From: Methylocystaceae bacterium
GTDB lineage: Bacteria > Pseudomonadota > Alphaproteobacteria > Rhizobiales > Beijerinckiaceae
Assembly: GCA_009773555.1 (NCBI GenBank)
Contig: WSXZ01000018.1
Span: forward strand, 1-64,000
Direction: 5' to 3'
DNA length: 64,000 bases
Shown here: in pieces, positions 16,974 to 26,481 of the stretch
Layout: each line of letters starts with the position of its first letter
How positions within the stretch are numbered: the first letter of the stretch is position 1
The notes under the pieces: model-generated
Databases searched by the model: none
What the model was told of the DNA's origin: nothing
Seen by the model: only the letters and a program-made list of their open reading frames with translations
Program-made: the position numbers and the translations under genes

Positions 16974-18389
16974 ATGATCTTCTCGAAGTCCACTTTGGTT
17001 GCGGCGGCCAGCGCATTGTTGATCGTGTTTGGCGCCGCCGCGCCCAGCCGCGCGACCCCGTCGATCGTCGTCGATGTCGCGTCGGGCGCCGTGCTCTCGC
17101 ATGAGCAGGCGACCACCTCCTGGTATCCCGCCTCAGTGACGAAGCTGATGACGGCCTATGTCGCGCTCGACGCGGTGCGCCAGGGGCGCATCTCGCTCGA
17201 AACGCCGGTGATGATGTCGCCGCGCGCATGCAGCATGGCGCCTTCCAAGATGGGCTTCAGACCCGGCTCGGAAGTCACCCTGCACAATGCGCTCGTCATG
17301 CTGATGGTGAAGTCCGCCAATGACATCGCCGTCGCCATCGCCGAAGGCGTGTCCGGCTCGGTCGAGGCCTTCGCCGACGAGATGAACCGCCACTCCGCCG
17401 CCCTCGGCATGACGCAGTCGATATGGGTCAATCCCAACGGCTTGCCCGATACGCGGCAGGTCACGTCGGCCCGCGACCTCGCCATTCTCGGCCGCGCGCT
17501 TTACCTGCAGTTTCCCGAGCACGCCAATTTGTTCAACATCGGCGCGATGCAGCTCGGCAAGCAGATCATCCCCACGCATAACCATCTTCTTGGCCGCTAC
17601 GCCGGCGCCGACGGCATGAAGACGGGGTTCACGTGTTCGGCCGGATTTAATCTTGTCGCCTCCGCCACGCGCGGTGGCCGGCGTTTGATCGCCGTCGTCC
17701 TCGGCGCGCCCAATCCGATTCTGCGCACGGCGAAGACGGCGGCGCTGCTCGACCGCGGCTTCCAGAGCGGCGCGGCCGTCGCCTCTTTGGCGTCCCTGCC
17801 CAGCTCCGGCCCAACGGCGGCGCCCGACTTGCGCGAGTCCGTGTGCCACCATCGCGGCCCGGCGGCGGCTGAATTCATGGCGGAGATCGAGGACGCCTCG
17901 GTCCCGGTCGGCTCAGGCGTTCCGCTGCTCGACACGCTCGGCGGCGCTCCGCAGCAGCAGATGAACGCCAAGGAGATCGCGCACCTGCCGCGCCCGCGTT
18001 TTGAGCCTGTATCGGTCTATGTCGGCCGCGCGCCGGGCTATGCGGGGCCGGTGGCGCGGGCGCGCGCGCCCGGAGCGCCGGTCGGCGAGCAGCCCGATCT
18101 TGCCGCCTATGCGGCGCAGCCTGACGCCGGCGACGCCAGCGCCTCGCCGATCAGCAAGCCCGCGCCCGACGCGGTATCGCTGCGTCGCGCCAAACACGCC
18201 AAGGCCGTGAAAGCGGCGCGCGCCGCCAAGGCGGCGAAGGCGGACGCCGCAAAGGTCGACGACATCGTCGCCGACGAACCAGCCGCGAAGCCCAAGGCGG
18301 CAAGAAGCGCGACGAAGCCGAAAGCGGCCGCAGCGCAAAAGCCGGCGGCCTCGAAGGCGCACTCCGCCGCCGAACCCGGCAAGAGCTGA
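16974..18389 (+). CDS. D-alanyl-D-alanine carboxypeptidase (peptidase S11)
   Basis: A penicillin-binding D,D-carboxypeptidase trimming peptidoglycan stem peptides in the periplasm. A signal peptide (1-27) is followed by the catalytic triad motifs SVTK (S-x-x-K), SAN (S-x-N) and KTG (MKTGFTCSAGF). The C-terminal 130 residues are Ala/Lys/Pro-rich low-complexity sequence, common in alphaproteobacterial members. Just upstream an AGCGCCT-CAGGCGCT hairpin precedes an AT-rich TATATAA stretch that could be a promoter. Confidence 0.93.
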   Translation: MIFSKSTLVAAASALLIVFGAAAPSRATPSIVVDVASGAVLSHEQATTSWYPASVTKLMTAYVALDAVRQGRISLETPVMMSPRACSMAPSKMGFRPGSEVTLHNALVMLMVKSANDIAVAIAEGVSGSVEAFADEMNRHSAALGMTQSIWVNPNGLPDTRQVTSARDLAILGRALYLQFPEHANLFNIGAMQLGKQIIPTHNHLLGRYAGADGMKTGFTCSAGFNLVASATRGGRRLIAVVLGAPNPILRTAKTAALLDRGFQSGAAVASLASLPSSGPTAAPDLRESVCHHRGPAAAEFMAEIEDASVPVGSGVPLLDTLGGAPQQQMNAKEIAHLPRPRFEPVSVYVGRAPGYAGPVARARAPGAPVGEQPDLAAYAAQPDAGDASASPISKPAPDAVSLRRAKHAKAVKAARAAKAAKADAAKVDDIVADEPAAKPKAARSATKPKAAAAQKPAASKAHSAAEPGKS

Positions 18390-18492
18390 GAACCCAAAGA
18401 TCGTTCGTTCTGGAAACGCGCGGCGTTTTCGGCGAAGATGCGCGCCTTCCGCGAGCAGGAAATTTCTCCTGCTCCGGCGCGAGTTCCGCTGA

Positions 18493-19704
18493 ATGAACGA
18501 TCTGACCAAGGCCGCCGCGAGTCGCGCGACGCGCGCGGCGCCGCCGCTAATTCCGCTGACCGTCATCACCGGCTTCCTGGGCGCCGGCAAGACCACGCTG
18601 CTCAACCGACTGCTCGCCTCGCCGGCGCTCGCCGAGACGCTCGTCCTCATCAATGAATTCGGCGAGATCGGCCTCGATCATCTCTTCATCGAGAAGATCG
18701 ACGGCGACATGGTGATGATGAGTTCGGGCTGCGTGTGCTGCTCGATCCGCGGCGATCTGGTGAACACGCTCGAAGATCTGCTGAAGCGGCTCGACAACGG
18801 CCGGATCAAGCCGTTCAAGCGCGTCGTGCTGGAAACGACGGGCCTCGCCGATCCGGCGCCGATCCTGCACACGATCATGTCTCATCCCTATCTGATGATG
18901 CGCTATCGGCTCGACGGCGTCGTCACGCTCATTGACGCGGTGAACGGCGAAGCGACGCTCGACGCGCATGAGGAAGCCGTCAAACAAGCCGCGGTCGCGG
19001 ACCGGCTCGTCATCGCCAAGACGGATCTGCCGCAAGGCGCCGAGCGTGTGGATGCGCTGAAGGCGCGGCTGGCGCGCCTCAACCCGGGGGCCCTACAGCT
19101 TGACGCCGCCAAGGGCGAAGCGACGCCCGAGGCGCTTCTCAACTGCGGCCTCTACGATCCCGAGACCAAGACGCCGCGCGTGAAGGAATGGCTCAACGCC
19201 GAAGCGGTGGAAACAGCGCAGGCGCATGATCACACGGACCATGATCACGCGGACCATGACCATGAGCATCACCATGATCATGAGCACGAAACGCATGGCC
19301 ATCGTCAGGACGTGAACCGGCATGACGCGCATATCCGCGCCTTCTGCTTTTCCTCCGAGACGCCGCTGACGCCAGCCTCCTTCGACATTTTCATCGACCT
19401 TCTGCGCCACACCCACGGGCCGCGGATGTTGCGCGTAAAGGGAATCGTCGCGCTGGCCGACGATCCGTCGCGCCCGGTGGCGATCCATGGCGTGCAGCAT
19501 GTCTTTCACCCGCCGCATCGGCTCGACGCTTGGCCGGACGCGGACAGACGCACGCGCATCGTCTTCATCGTCAAGGATCTCGACGAAGGCTTCGTCCGGG
19601 GACTCTACGGCGCGCTCGTCAATCACCCCGCGCCCGACCGTCCGGACGCGCAGGCGCTCACCGACAATCCGCTTGCGCCGAGGCCGGGCGGCCTGTTCGG
19701 CTAG
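18493..19704 (+). CDS. CobW/COG0523 family GTPase metallochaperone with His-rich linker
   Basis: A P-loop G3E GTPase: Walker A GFLGAGKTTL, the metal-binding CxCC motif (GCVCCSIRGDL) and a C-terminal CobW_C domain. A linker at about residues 240-275 is dominated by His/Asp repeats (HDHTDHDHADHDHEHHHDHE), typical of COG0523 metallochaperones handling zinc or other divalent metals. The metal is not predictable from this sequence. It is convergent with the antiporter gene and ends 2 bp from it. Confidence 0.93.
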   Translation: MNDLTKAAASRATRAAPPLIPLTVITGFLGAGKTTLLNRLLASPALAETLVLINEFGEIGLDHLFIEKIDGDMVMMSSGCVCCSIRGDLVNTLEDLLKRLDNGRIKPFKRVVLETTGLADPAPILHTIMSHPYLMMRYRLDGVVTLIDAVNGEATLDAHEEAVKQAAVADRLVIAKTDLPQGAERVDALKARLARLNPGALQLDAAKGEATPEALLNCGLYDPETKTPRVKEWLNAEAVETAQAHDHTDHDHADHDHEHHHDHEHETHGHRQDVNRHDAHIRAFCFSSETPLTPASFDIFIDLLRHTHGPRMLRVKGIVALADDPSRPVAIHGVQHVFHPPHRLDAWPDADRRTRIVFIVKDLDEGFVRGLYGALVNHPAPDRPDAQALTDNPLAPRPGGLFG

Positions 19705-19705
19705 A

Positions 19706-21028
19706 TCAGGTTCCGAAAAAGTGAAGCGCTCTAAGGGCGTTTGAACAGATCGGAGACGCGACGCTCGGCGTCCTGGAGAGTCTCGATCCATCGCGGCGGC
19801 AGTTTGGCGAATACGCCGGCCGCTTGCGAAGAGAACCAATCGGCGACGGCGTGAGCGATCGACGATATGCTGCGCTCAAGGCGCGATGGCTGACGCGTTC
19901 CACGCAGCCAGAAGGCCAGGTCACCATCGCGGCGCCCACAAGCGCGGATGCCGTCGCTGGCGCCATCTGTCCCCTCCCGACGCCGAGATAGGTCAGCGCG
20001 ACGACAAGCGGCAGGGTGGTCGACGACAACAGCCCCAACGCCGGAATGTCCCGCTCGGGCAGCGTCCCGCGAAAAAGATTCAGCGGCGCGAGACGAATGA
20101 GCAGGAAGGCGACACAGAAAAACGCGAAGAGCGCGACGGTCGCCGGGCTCCTGACGACCGCCACAAAGTCAAATGACGCGCCGCTCTCGATAAAAAACAG
20201 CGGAATCAAAAAGCCGGAGCCGATGGCGGTCAAACGATCCTTGAGGATTTCGGCCTTGGTGCCCCGCACCAGCACCGCGACGGCCATGCCCGCCATATAG
20301 GAGCCGACCACAAGCTCCATCCCCAGCCTGTCGGCGAATGAGACGAAGCCAAGCAAGACGACGAGCGCGATTCGAATAGGCAGAAGCTCGCCGTCGCCAA
20401 GCCAATACACAATGCTTTCGGCGAGCCGGTCCGAACGCGCGGTCTTGAGAAAAAAGATCGCGGCCAGTCCGAGCACGATGAAAAGCGCGCTTAACAGCGT
20501 CTGGTGGAGATGATGATTGTGCTGCGCCAGAACGATCGAGGCGAGAATGAGCGGTCCAAGTTCGCTGACAGCCGCCACGCCAAGGACGTAGCGTCCGAAG
20601 TCATTATCGAGGTTCCCCGACTGCCGCAAAACGGGGATCAATATGCCGAACGCCGTGGTCGGCAAGATCAGCGCGACGAGAAGCGGCGCCTCCACGAGTC
20701 CAACAAGATAAAGCAGTCCGGAAATAACGACCGAGAGGCTCAATGAAACGAGCCATGCGAAAAACCCCAGTCGAAGCGGCTTTCCGGTTATTTCCTTCTG
20801 ATTGAACTCGAAGCCCGCCTGAAAAAACAAATAGACGAGGCCAAACTCCATGAGAAAGGTGACCGCGCTATCCGCCGTCAGCAGTCCCACGCCGCTTGGG
20901 CCGACAAGCATGCCGAGCAACAGTTCGACGGCGACGATCGGCGCGCGCGCAAAAGCCGGAATTCTGTTGAGCAGGGGCGCGAGCACGGCGATGCAGGAGA
21001 TGACGAAGATCGTGTGGAATTCGCTCAT
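19706..21028 (-). CDS. CPA2-type monovalent cation:proton antiporter, C-terminus frameshifted
   Basis: A 440-aa membrane protein with about 11-12 hydrophobic helices and the CPA2/KefB-like pattern (LLGMLVGPSGVGL, FFQAGFEF). After ALVGAAMVT the frame switches to an Arg/Ser-rich sequence not expected in this family. The neighbouring frame continues LAFWLRGTRQPSR and ends DLFKRP at 19731. Inserting one C (GTGACC to GTGACCC) near 19922 would restore it, so this is a single-base frameshift or a sequencing error in a C run. The ion specificity is unknown. Confidence 0.85.
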   Translation of the reverse strand: MSEFHTIFVISCIAVLAPLLNRIPAFARAPIVAVELLLGMLVGPSGVGLLTADSAVTFLMEFGLVYLFFQAGFEFNQKEITGKPLRLGFFAWLVSLSLSVVISGLLYLVGLVEAPLLVALILPTTAFGILIPVLRQSGNLDNDFGRYVLGVAAVSELGPLILASIVLAQHNHHLHQTLLSALFIVLGLAAIFFLKTARSDRLAESIVYWLGDGELLPIRIALVVLLGFVSFADRLGMELVVGSYMAGMAVAVLVRGTKAEILKDRLTAIGSGFLIPLFFIESGASFDFVAVVRSPATVALFAFFCVAFLLIRLAPLNLFRGTLPERDIPALGLLSSTTLPLVVALTYLGVGRGQMAPATASALVGAAMVTWPSGCVERVSHRALSAAYRRSLTPSPIGSLRKRPAYSPNCRRDGSRLSRTPSVASPICSNALRALHFFGT

Positions 21029-21200
21029 GGGGCGTCAATCTCCTAAAGGCTCCGCGTGGCCCAGTACGGCGGCGGGCCGGCGGTCCGACTCGACCGATGA
21101 TTCTTTTCCTGGGCCTTACGATGCGATAGGCTTCCGCCTGCGCTCAAGCCCTGAATTTTAGCGAAGCGCGCACACAGATTCGTTTGAGTGGATTTCGGCC

Positions 21201-21968
21201 ATGACGCGGCTCGTGAAGGAGGGTCTGCTTCGACCCCTGGCGCGGGCAGGGAACGCGCTTCTCGATCTCATCTATCCGCCCTCCTGCCTCGTCTGCCGAA
21301 GGGCGGTCGCCGCCCATGGCGCGATCTGCCCCGAGTGCTGGCGCGACATCGCCTTCATCGAGCGTCCCTATTGCGAGCGGCTCGGCACGCCGTTCGAGCG
21401 CGACCTGGCGCAGCCGGGGCTGATCTCGCTCGAGGCCGCCGCCAACCCGCCGGCCTTCGGCCGCGCCAGAGCCGTCGCCCGCTACGACAGCGACAAGGCC
21501 CGCGCTTTGGCGCACCGGCTGAAATATTACGACCGGCTGGAGCTCGCCGAGCCGATGGGCCGCTGGATGGCGCGCGCGGGCGCCGAACTCCTCGCCGACG
21601 CCGACGTGATCGTGCCCATCCCATTGCACCGGCTACGGATTTTGGCGCGGCGGTTCAACCAGTCGGCGGCCCTGGCGCAGTCGATCGCGCGCGACAGCGC
21701 CGTGCCGGTGGAGACCATGGCGCTGCAGCGCGTCAAGCCGACGGCGCCGCAGGTGGGGCTGACGCGGGCGCAGCGGGCCGCCAATCTCTCCGGCGCCTTT
21801 CGCGTCGACCCGGAGCGGGCGGACGCCATCCACGGCCGCAATGTCGTGCTCGTCGACGACGTGCTGACCACCGGGGCGACGGCCAACGCCGCGACGCGCG
21901 CTTTGCTCAAGGCGGGCGCGGCGGGCGTCGATCTCCTCGTCTTCGCGCGGGCCGTGACAAGCGCCTAG
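21201..21968 (+). CDS. comF: ComF family phosphoribosyltransferase-like protein
   Basis: A 255-aa ComF protein: an N-terminal zinc-binding module (CLVC...CPECW) and a C-terminal PRTase fold with the PRPP-loop VVLVDDVLTTGATANA. The RRFNQSAALA and GLTRAQRAANL motifs are family-typical. ComF proteins take part in DNA uptake in competent bacteria, but most alphaproteobacterial members are uncharacterised. grxC follows 21 bp later. Confidence 0.95.
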   Translation: MTRLVKEGLLRPLARAGNALLDLIYPPSCLVCRRAVAAHGAICPECWRDIAFIERPYCERLGTPFERDLAQPGLISLEAAANPPAFGRARAVARYDSDKARALAHRLKYYDRLELAEPMGRWMARAGAELLADADVIVPIPLHRLRILARRFNQSAALAQSIARDSAVPVETMALQRVKPTAPQVGLTRAQRAANLSGAFRVDPERADAIHGRNVVLVDDVLTTGATANAATRALLKAGAAGVDLLVFARAVTSA

Positions 21969-21989
21969 GCGCAGGCGTATAAGCGCGCC

Positions 21990-22262
21990 ATGGCCCCCCG
22001 CATCGAAATCTACACCACGCCGACCTGCCCCTATTGCCTCGCCGCGAAGCGGCTGCTGACGCAAAAGGGGGCCGCCTTTGAAGAAATCTCGGTGGCGTGG
22101 GACCCGCTCGGACGCCGCCGCATGACCCAGCGCGCCAATGGCCGCTCGACCGTTCCGCAGATCTTCATCGACGACAAGCACATCGGCGGCTGCGACGAGC
22201 TACACGCGCTCGAAGGCGAGGGCAAGCTCGACGCGCTTCTCGCCAGCGGAGCGACGCCATGA
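21990..22262 (+). CDS. grxC: Glutaredoxin 3
   Basis: A 90-aa dithiol glutaredoxin with the CPYC active site near the N-terminus and the glutathione-binding TVPQIFI and GGCDELHALE motifs. It reduces protein disulfides and glutathione mixed disulfides in the cytoplasm. The stop overlaps the start of the DUF1178 gene, a common pairing (comF-grxC-DUF1178) in alphaproteobacteria. Confidence 0.97.
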   Translation: MAPRIEIYTTPTCPYCLAAKRLLTQKGAAFEEISVAWDPLGRRRMTQRANGRSTVPQIFIDDKHIGGCDELHALEGEGKLDALLASGATP

Positions 22263-22657
22263 TCCGTTACTCCCTCATCTGCGACGCCGGGCACAGCTTC
22301 GACAGCTGGTTTCGCGACAGCGCAGGATTTGAAAAACAGGCGGCCGAAGGACAGATCGCCTGCCCCTTCTGCGACTCGACGAAGATTACGCGCGACGTCA
22401 TGGCGCCCCATATCGCCAAGCCGCGCGACGACGCGGCGCATGATCTGCGCGTGAAGCTGCGCGAGCTGCACGACACGGTGGTCGCGCATACCGAAGACGT
22501 CGGCGACCGCTTCCCTGAGGAGGCGCGCGCCATGGAGGATGGCGAGACGGAGCGTCGCGCCATTCGCGGCCGCGCCACATTCGAAGAAGCGAAGGCGCTG
22601 CTCGAAGAGGGAATCGAAATTCTGCCGATCCCGGGTCTGCCCAGCGACAGCAACTAA
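22259..22657 (+). CDS. DUF1178 family protein
   Basis: A 132-aa protein starting MIRYSLICDAGHSFDSWFRD, with CPFCDS as a second Cys pair, suggesting a small zinc ribbon. It begins within the grxC stop (ATGA overlap). The ORF-track version has 54 extra residues that read grxC out of frame. Function is unknown. Confidence 0.95.
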   Translation: MIRYSLICDAGHSFDSWFRDSAGFEKQAAEGQIACPFCDSTKITRDVMAPHIAKPRDDAAHDLRVKLRELHDTVVAHTEDVGDRFPEEARAMEDGETERRAIRGRATFEEAKALLEEGIEILPIPGLPSDSN

Positions 22658-22659
22658 AC

Positions 22660-23748
22660 TTGCCCGCTCCGGTCGTCATTGTCGGCGCCAGTTTTTCTGG
22701 ACTGGCCTGCGCTCATGCGCTCGCGGAACGCGGCGTCGCCACAACCATCATCGAACGCAAATCCGAACCCGGCGAAAAGCCGCATACGACGGGCATTCTC
22801 GTACGCGAGGCGGTGGACGAGATCGATTGGCTCGGGCCGCTGCCCAAACACATCACGCGGCGCGTCGAGGGCGTGCGGCTCTATGCGCCCGACATGCGCT
22901 GCATCGATCTTTCCGCGCCGGGTTATTACTTTCTTGCCACCGACACGCCGGAGCTGATGCGCTTGCTCGCGCGCCGTTGCGAAGCGGCCGGCGTGCGCAT
23001 TCAATATGGCGCGCCGTTCACCAGAGCGACGGCGCACGCGAATGGCTATACGCTGCCGGACGGCGCGGAAGCCTGCTATCTCGTCGGCGCCGACGGCCCG
23101 AAGTCGCATGTCGCGAAGATGCTCTCGCTCGGCGCGAATCGCCATTTTATCTTCGGCATGGAACATGAGTATGCAGGCGTCAATTTCGACGCGAGCGACC
23201 GTCTGCACTGCTTCATCGATAAGCGCCTGGCGCCGGGCTATATCGGCTGGATCATCGCCGGCGTCGGCGTGACGCAAGTCGGTCTCGCGCGAAGGAATGG
23301 CGCAGGCGGGATCGCAGAAGCGAAGACCGCGATGACGGCATTTTTGAAAAAACTCGCGCCCGTCGCCGATTTTCGTGACTGCGCGCCGACGAATGTGCGG
23401 GCTGGGCTCATTCCTTGCGGCGGTCTGGTTTCGCCGCTGGCGGCCCCGCGCGCGCTGCTTGTCGGCGACGCCGCCGGCATGGTTTCGCCGGTCACCGCCG
23501 GCGGCATCCATACGGCGTTGCGTCACGGACGCGCCGCCGGCGTCGCCATCGCGGATTTTCTCAACGGACGCAAGGCTGATCCAGCGCAATGGCTGCCCGA
23601 TTCCTATCCACGTTTTCGGCTGAAGCGGACTCTGCGCTGGAGCTATGACAATTTTCAAAGCGACGCCGCGTTCAATCTGCTGCTGCGCTCTTCCGCCATG
23701 CGCGCAGCCGCAAGCGTCGTATTTTTCCACAGAATGCGCGCGCGGTGA
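22660..23748 (+). CDS. FAD-dependent oxidoreductase of the geranylgeranyl reductase family
   Basis: A 362-aa flavoprotein: an N-terminal Rossmann dinucleotide-binding motif (VVIVGASFSGLACAHAL), a second FAD motif (LLVGDAAGMVSPVTAGGI) and a reductase-like middle region. It resembles the geranylgeranyl reductase/lycopene cyclase-like family acting on isoprenoid lipids, but the substrate is not clear. The start is a TTG 2 bp after the DUF1178 stop, suggesting one operon. Confidence 0.85.
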   Translation: MPAPVVIVGASFSGLACAHALAERGVATTIIERKSEPGEKPHTTGILVREAVDEIDWLGPLPKHITRRVEGVRLYAPDMRCIDLSAPGYYFLATDTPELMRLLARRCEAAGVRIQYGAPFTRATAHANGYTLPDGAEACYLVGADGPKSHVAKMLSLGANRHFIFGMEHEYAGVNFDASDRLHCFIDKRLAPGYIGWIIAGVGVTQVGLARRNGAGGIAEAKTAMTAFLKKLAPVADFRDCAPTNVRAGLIPCGGLVSPLAAPRALLVGDAAGMVSPVTAGGIHTALRHGRAAGVAIADFLNGRKADPAQWLPDSYPRFRLKRTLRWSYDNFQSDAAFNLLLRSSAMRAAASVVFFHRMRAR

Positions 23749-23753
23749 GGCGC

Positions 23754-23800
23754 ATGTCCTGCGGCAGATCGAAACGCTGGCGCCCGATCGCGCTAGTCGG
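23754..23800 (-). pseudogene. Remnant of a DUF1254 gene 3' end at the island boundary
   Basis: Minus-strand sequence here encodes AIGRQRFDLPQ, nearly identical to the C-terminus of the intact DUF1254 gene (AISCQRFDLPQG). About 30 of 35 bases match the copy at 28415-28450. The rest of the gene is absent. The two copies flank the accessory island as an imperfect direct repeat. Confidence 0.5.
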
Positions 23801-24383
23801 TTTCGCGAGCGCTTCTGGTCAAAATAAGAAAGTTGCCAAAGAGGTTGATAGCAACGGCGACAAGTCCGATACTTAAAAAAATCAGAATTTTTGCCAGTAG
23901 AAACCCTTTCAATTCATGCATATAGTTGATCTGCGCGTAAATTGGCAGCGCGGGCTTACTTAATGTGCTAATAACAATGCCATTAAAACCTACAAAAAAT
24001 AGGGTGAATAGCAAGCCCCAAGTTAATAGTTTTCGCGGCGTTACGCTTGTGGCGGCAACGCGGCGCCGTAACGCATCTCGCGCGAGATACATAAAAAAAA
24101 TCATACCCGATATCCACATAAAATAATAAACAAGTATAAGCCAATCTAAGGAGCACGCTTCTGTAGCGGTCACCATGTTCAAACTGATTAAATCTTGAAC
24201 ACGCTTGAGAGATGAAAGCCATCTCAGATTTGAAAAGCATACGTCTATACCAGGCGAGATATAAAGTGGGAGAACAAGGCCGAGTAATGTGACGGTCAAA
24301 ATAAAATGGCCCAAATTCCGTTCTTCGCGCGTGCGACGACCTTTTGGGGCGATCGGGGATTCATCGCAATTGTCTATCATCAT
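23793..24383 (-). CDS. Hypothetical four-TM membrane protein
   Basis: The start at 24383 or 24380 (two tandem ATGs after AAAGAGA) is preferred; the track's start at 24476 adds 31 Arg-rich residues. The protein has about four hydrophobic helices (FILTVTLLGLVLPLY, LILVYYFMWISGMIFFMYL, LLTWGLLFTLFFVGFNG, LLAKILIFLSIGLVAVAI). Base composition is clearly more AT-rich than the neighbours, which suggests transfer. I recognise no family. Confidence 0.65.
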   Translation of the reverse strand: MMIDNCDESPIAPKGRRTREERNLGHFILTVTLLGLVLPLYISPGIDVCFSNLRWLSSLKRVQDLISLNMVTATEACSLDWLILVYYFMWISGMIFFMYLARDALRRRVAATSVTPRKLLTWGLLFTLFFVGFNGIVISTLSKPALPIYAQINYMHELKGFLLAKILIFLSIGLVAVAINLFGNFLILTRSARETD

Positions 24384-24554
24384 CAATCTCTTTATAGGGC
24401 GGAGCACGCTCGAGGCTCGTCGCCGGACTCCGCAAACGAGCCATCGCATGCATTCACGCAAGAACCGGCGCCCCAATGAAATGGGTTATTGCGTTTGATC
24501 GGCCCGGCTCTCAGCCGTCGAGCATAACGATGTGCACACGCTTGAGCGTCGTCA

Positions 24555-25553
24555 TCACAATTGTCCGTCATTCAGTTCGCCAATTTCGAACGTGTCCAAC
24601 AGCCGCTCCAGCTTCAGCTTGATCTGCGGCCACATCGGCATGAATATTCGCGGAAAGTCTGCTTTAATCACAGCGTCCAGGCGCGCGTAGCGGAAAAACA
24701 TCTGGCATTCTGGGCGACGATCCCATCCCGAATCTTCCGTGTGATCCTTGATTTCTTCCGCCTGACACTCGAACCATAGATCGATCGGTTTTCTGTCGAC
24801 ATAATAGAAATCGACGGCCTCACCCCCACCGACCTCGGTCTTGTAGCGGCTCATATCTCCAATGACGCCGACGCGCTTCAAATTGAACTTGTCCGGCTTC
24901 GGACCAACCGTCAGATGACTGGACTTCAAAAGCACATACTCCGGATCAAGCGAAATCCGCTTTGTGTCATAGAACATTTCTTGAATCACTCGGACTTTTT
25001 CAGCCTCCCCACCCTGCACTTTTACTTCGGAATCCAGCCTCACAATCATCTTTGTCCTGTCGAGCCCTCGACGTCGGATGTGTCGATCGGTCGGATGCAG
25101 GACCGTGAAATCCGGCAGATCGACTCCGATGCTGAACCCATGCACATAGACGTCCCGATAGTTCGGATCTGGATAGCCGGGCATTGTCGCGGACTCGCAT
25201 CCGACATCGGCCCATATCACATATTCGGCGGGCGCGCGCAGGCGGACGCGCCAGCCCGGCGGGTCCATCAGCCAGCGCAGTTCGAGAAAACGACGCCCGT
25301 CCGGATCATTGACGAAGCGTTCGTTGGGGATGCAGTCGGTCTTCTTGGTTTTCACCGCGAAGACATTGCCGCCGATCTGGTTCGCCACCCAAAAAAACGC
25401 GGCGACGATTGCGAGGGGGCCGACAAGCCACGACGCAAACCGATAAATGGAAACGCCGGAAAGTAGGGATGTGAACGCAGCGGAGCGGATGCGACTCCCC
25501 GCGAATAAACTGGTCAACATGTGAAGCCCGCCCGTCCGAACGATGTCGCTCAT
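24555..25553 (-). CDS. Hypothetical membrane-anchored protein in the accessory island
   Basis: A 332-aa protein with one transmembrane helix at about residues 40-58 and a long soluble C-terminal part containing several Cys residues. It is not recognised. It sits with other small membrane or immunity-like genes, all on the minus strand, so a role as an immunity or effector-associated protein is possible. That is inference from context only. Confidence 0.6.
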   Translation of the reverse strand: MSDIVRTGGLHMLTSLFAGSRIRSAAFTSLLSGVSIYRFASWLVGPLAIVAAFFWVANQIGGNVFAVKTKKTDCIPNERFVNDPDGRRFLELRWLMDPPGWRVRLRAPAEYVIWADVGCESATMPGYPDPNYRDVYVHGFSIGVDLPDFTVLHPTDRHIRRRGLDRTKMIVRLDSEVKVQGGEAEKVRVIQEMFYDTKRISLDPEYVLLKSSHLTVGPKPDKFNLKRVGVIGDMSRYKTEVGGGEAVDFYYVDRKPIDLWFECQAEEIKDHTEDSGWDRRPECQMFFRYARLDAVIKADFPRIFMPMWPQIKLKLERLLDTFEIGELNDGQL

Positions 25554-25584
25554 CGTTTGCTCCGGCGAAATGGTTCAGCCCTTA

Positions 25585-26022
25585 TCAATGCGCTTCACAA
25601 CGTAGTATCGGCCCACACGCCAGCATGTCGCATTGAACGTAAGAAGAATTGCTGCCAACAAACTCCACGCTTATCCAATCAGCTTGAAATGGATATGTCG
25701 CAGCTTTTCTCGAAACGCCCCAGCCGTAGTCTCCAAAATCACGATCAGTCCCCACATTACGAGATATTTTATTGTAGTCAGAAGATATAGAGGAGTCTCT
25801 GTATGAATAATCATCTGAAGATTCTATTTCTATTTGTTTCTTAATATGAGATATAGCCTCAGAGTCAGTCAAAGTAAAATTCTTATCGGCGCACGCGAAG
25901 ACAGAATATCTCAAGAAATGGGCAACCTCCGCGTGAATAACAAACAGAAGCACGAACGCGACCACCGTTATCAATATTATTTTTGCCACGCCCCATACGA
26001 CGCTCAATAAGAATTTAAACAT
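25585..26022 (-). CDS. Hypothetical small membrane protein, AT-rich
   Basis: A 145-aa protein with an N-terminal hydrophobic helix (about 5-32) and a soluble, Ser/Asp-rich C-terminal domain with three Cys near the end. The codon use is strongly AT-shifted compared with flanking housekeeping genes, pointing to recent acquisition. No family is recognised; it may be an immunity protein by context. Confidence 0.6.
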   Translation of the reverse strand: MFKFLLSVVWGVAKIILITVVAFVLLFVIHAEVAHFLRYSVFACADKNFTLTDSEAISHIKKQIEIESSDDYSYRDSSISSDYNKISRNVGTDRDFGDYGWGVSRKAATYPFQADWISVEFVGSNSSYVQCDMLACGPILRCEAH

Positions 26023-26046
26023 GCTTCCTCCCGAATATACGGGAAT

Positions 26047-26430
26047 TTATGGCACCAGCAACATAATGATCGTCCACATAAAAATAGCTGACCCAATGAA
26101 AGGACCAACAAGCTTTTGTTTGGTGTCCACCATATCCAAATCTCGACTATTGCGCGGGTTAACCATCACCGTGACGTGCTCGCCTTTTTTTCTTTCAGTT
26201 AACCCGCTAGTAACGCTAACTATTTCAGTCTGGCCGGCAGCCTTCACCTCTATCAAACATTTATATACAATATTATTGTCTCCCTTTAAAGAACCTTGAC
26301 AATCGACTACGATCGCATCCATTCTTTTCCAACTTTTGAGGCGCAAGTAATACGCAAATCCGCTGGACGCCATGATCACGACCGCACAGCCTGCGGGAAT
26401 AATCCATATATATTTTTCGTCGCCAAGCAT
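26047..26430 (-). CDS. DUF3592-like membrane protein
   Basis: The start at 26430 (MLGDEKYIWIIPAG) follows a GAGGA sequence; the track's start adds 17 residues. There are two hydrophobic helices (about 6-26 and 104-124) flanking a soluble beta-rich domain with the phrase KKGEHVTVMVNPRNSRD, the pattern of DUF3592 proteins, which are common in polymorphic-toxin loci. AT-shifted composition like its neighbours. Confidence 0.6.
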   Translation of the reverse strand: MLGDEKYIWIIPAGCAVVIMASSGFAYYLRLKSWKRMDAIVVDCQGSLKGDNNIVYKCLIEVKAAGQTEIVSVTSGLTERKKGEHVTVMVNPRNSRDLDMVDTKQKLVGPFIGSAIFMWTIIMLLVP

Positions 26431-26481
26431 TGGGCAGAAATCCTCATGGGATCGTAGCGCAATCGAAATAGACGTGTTCAC

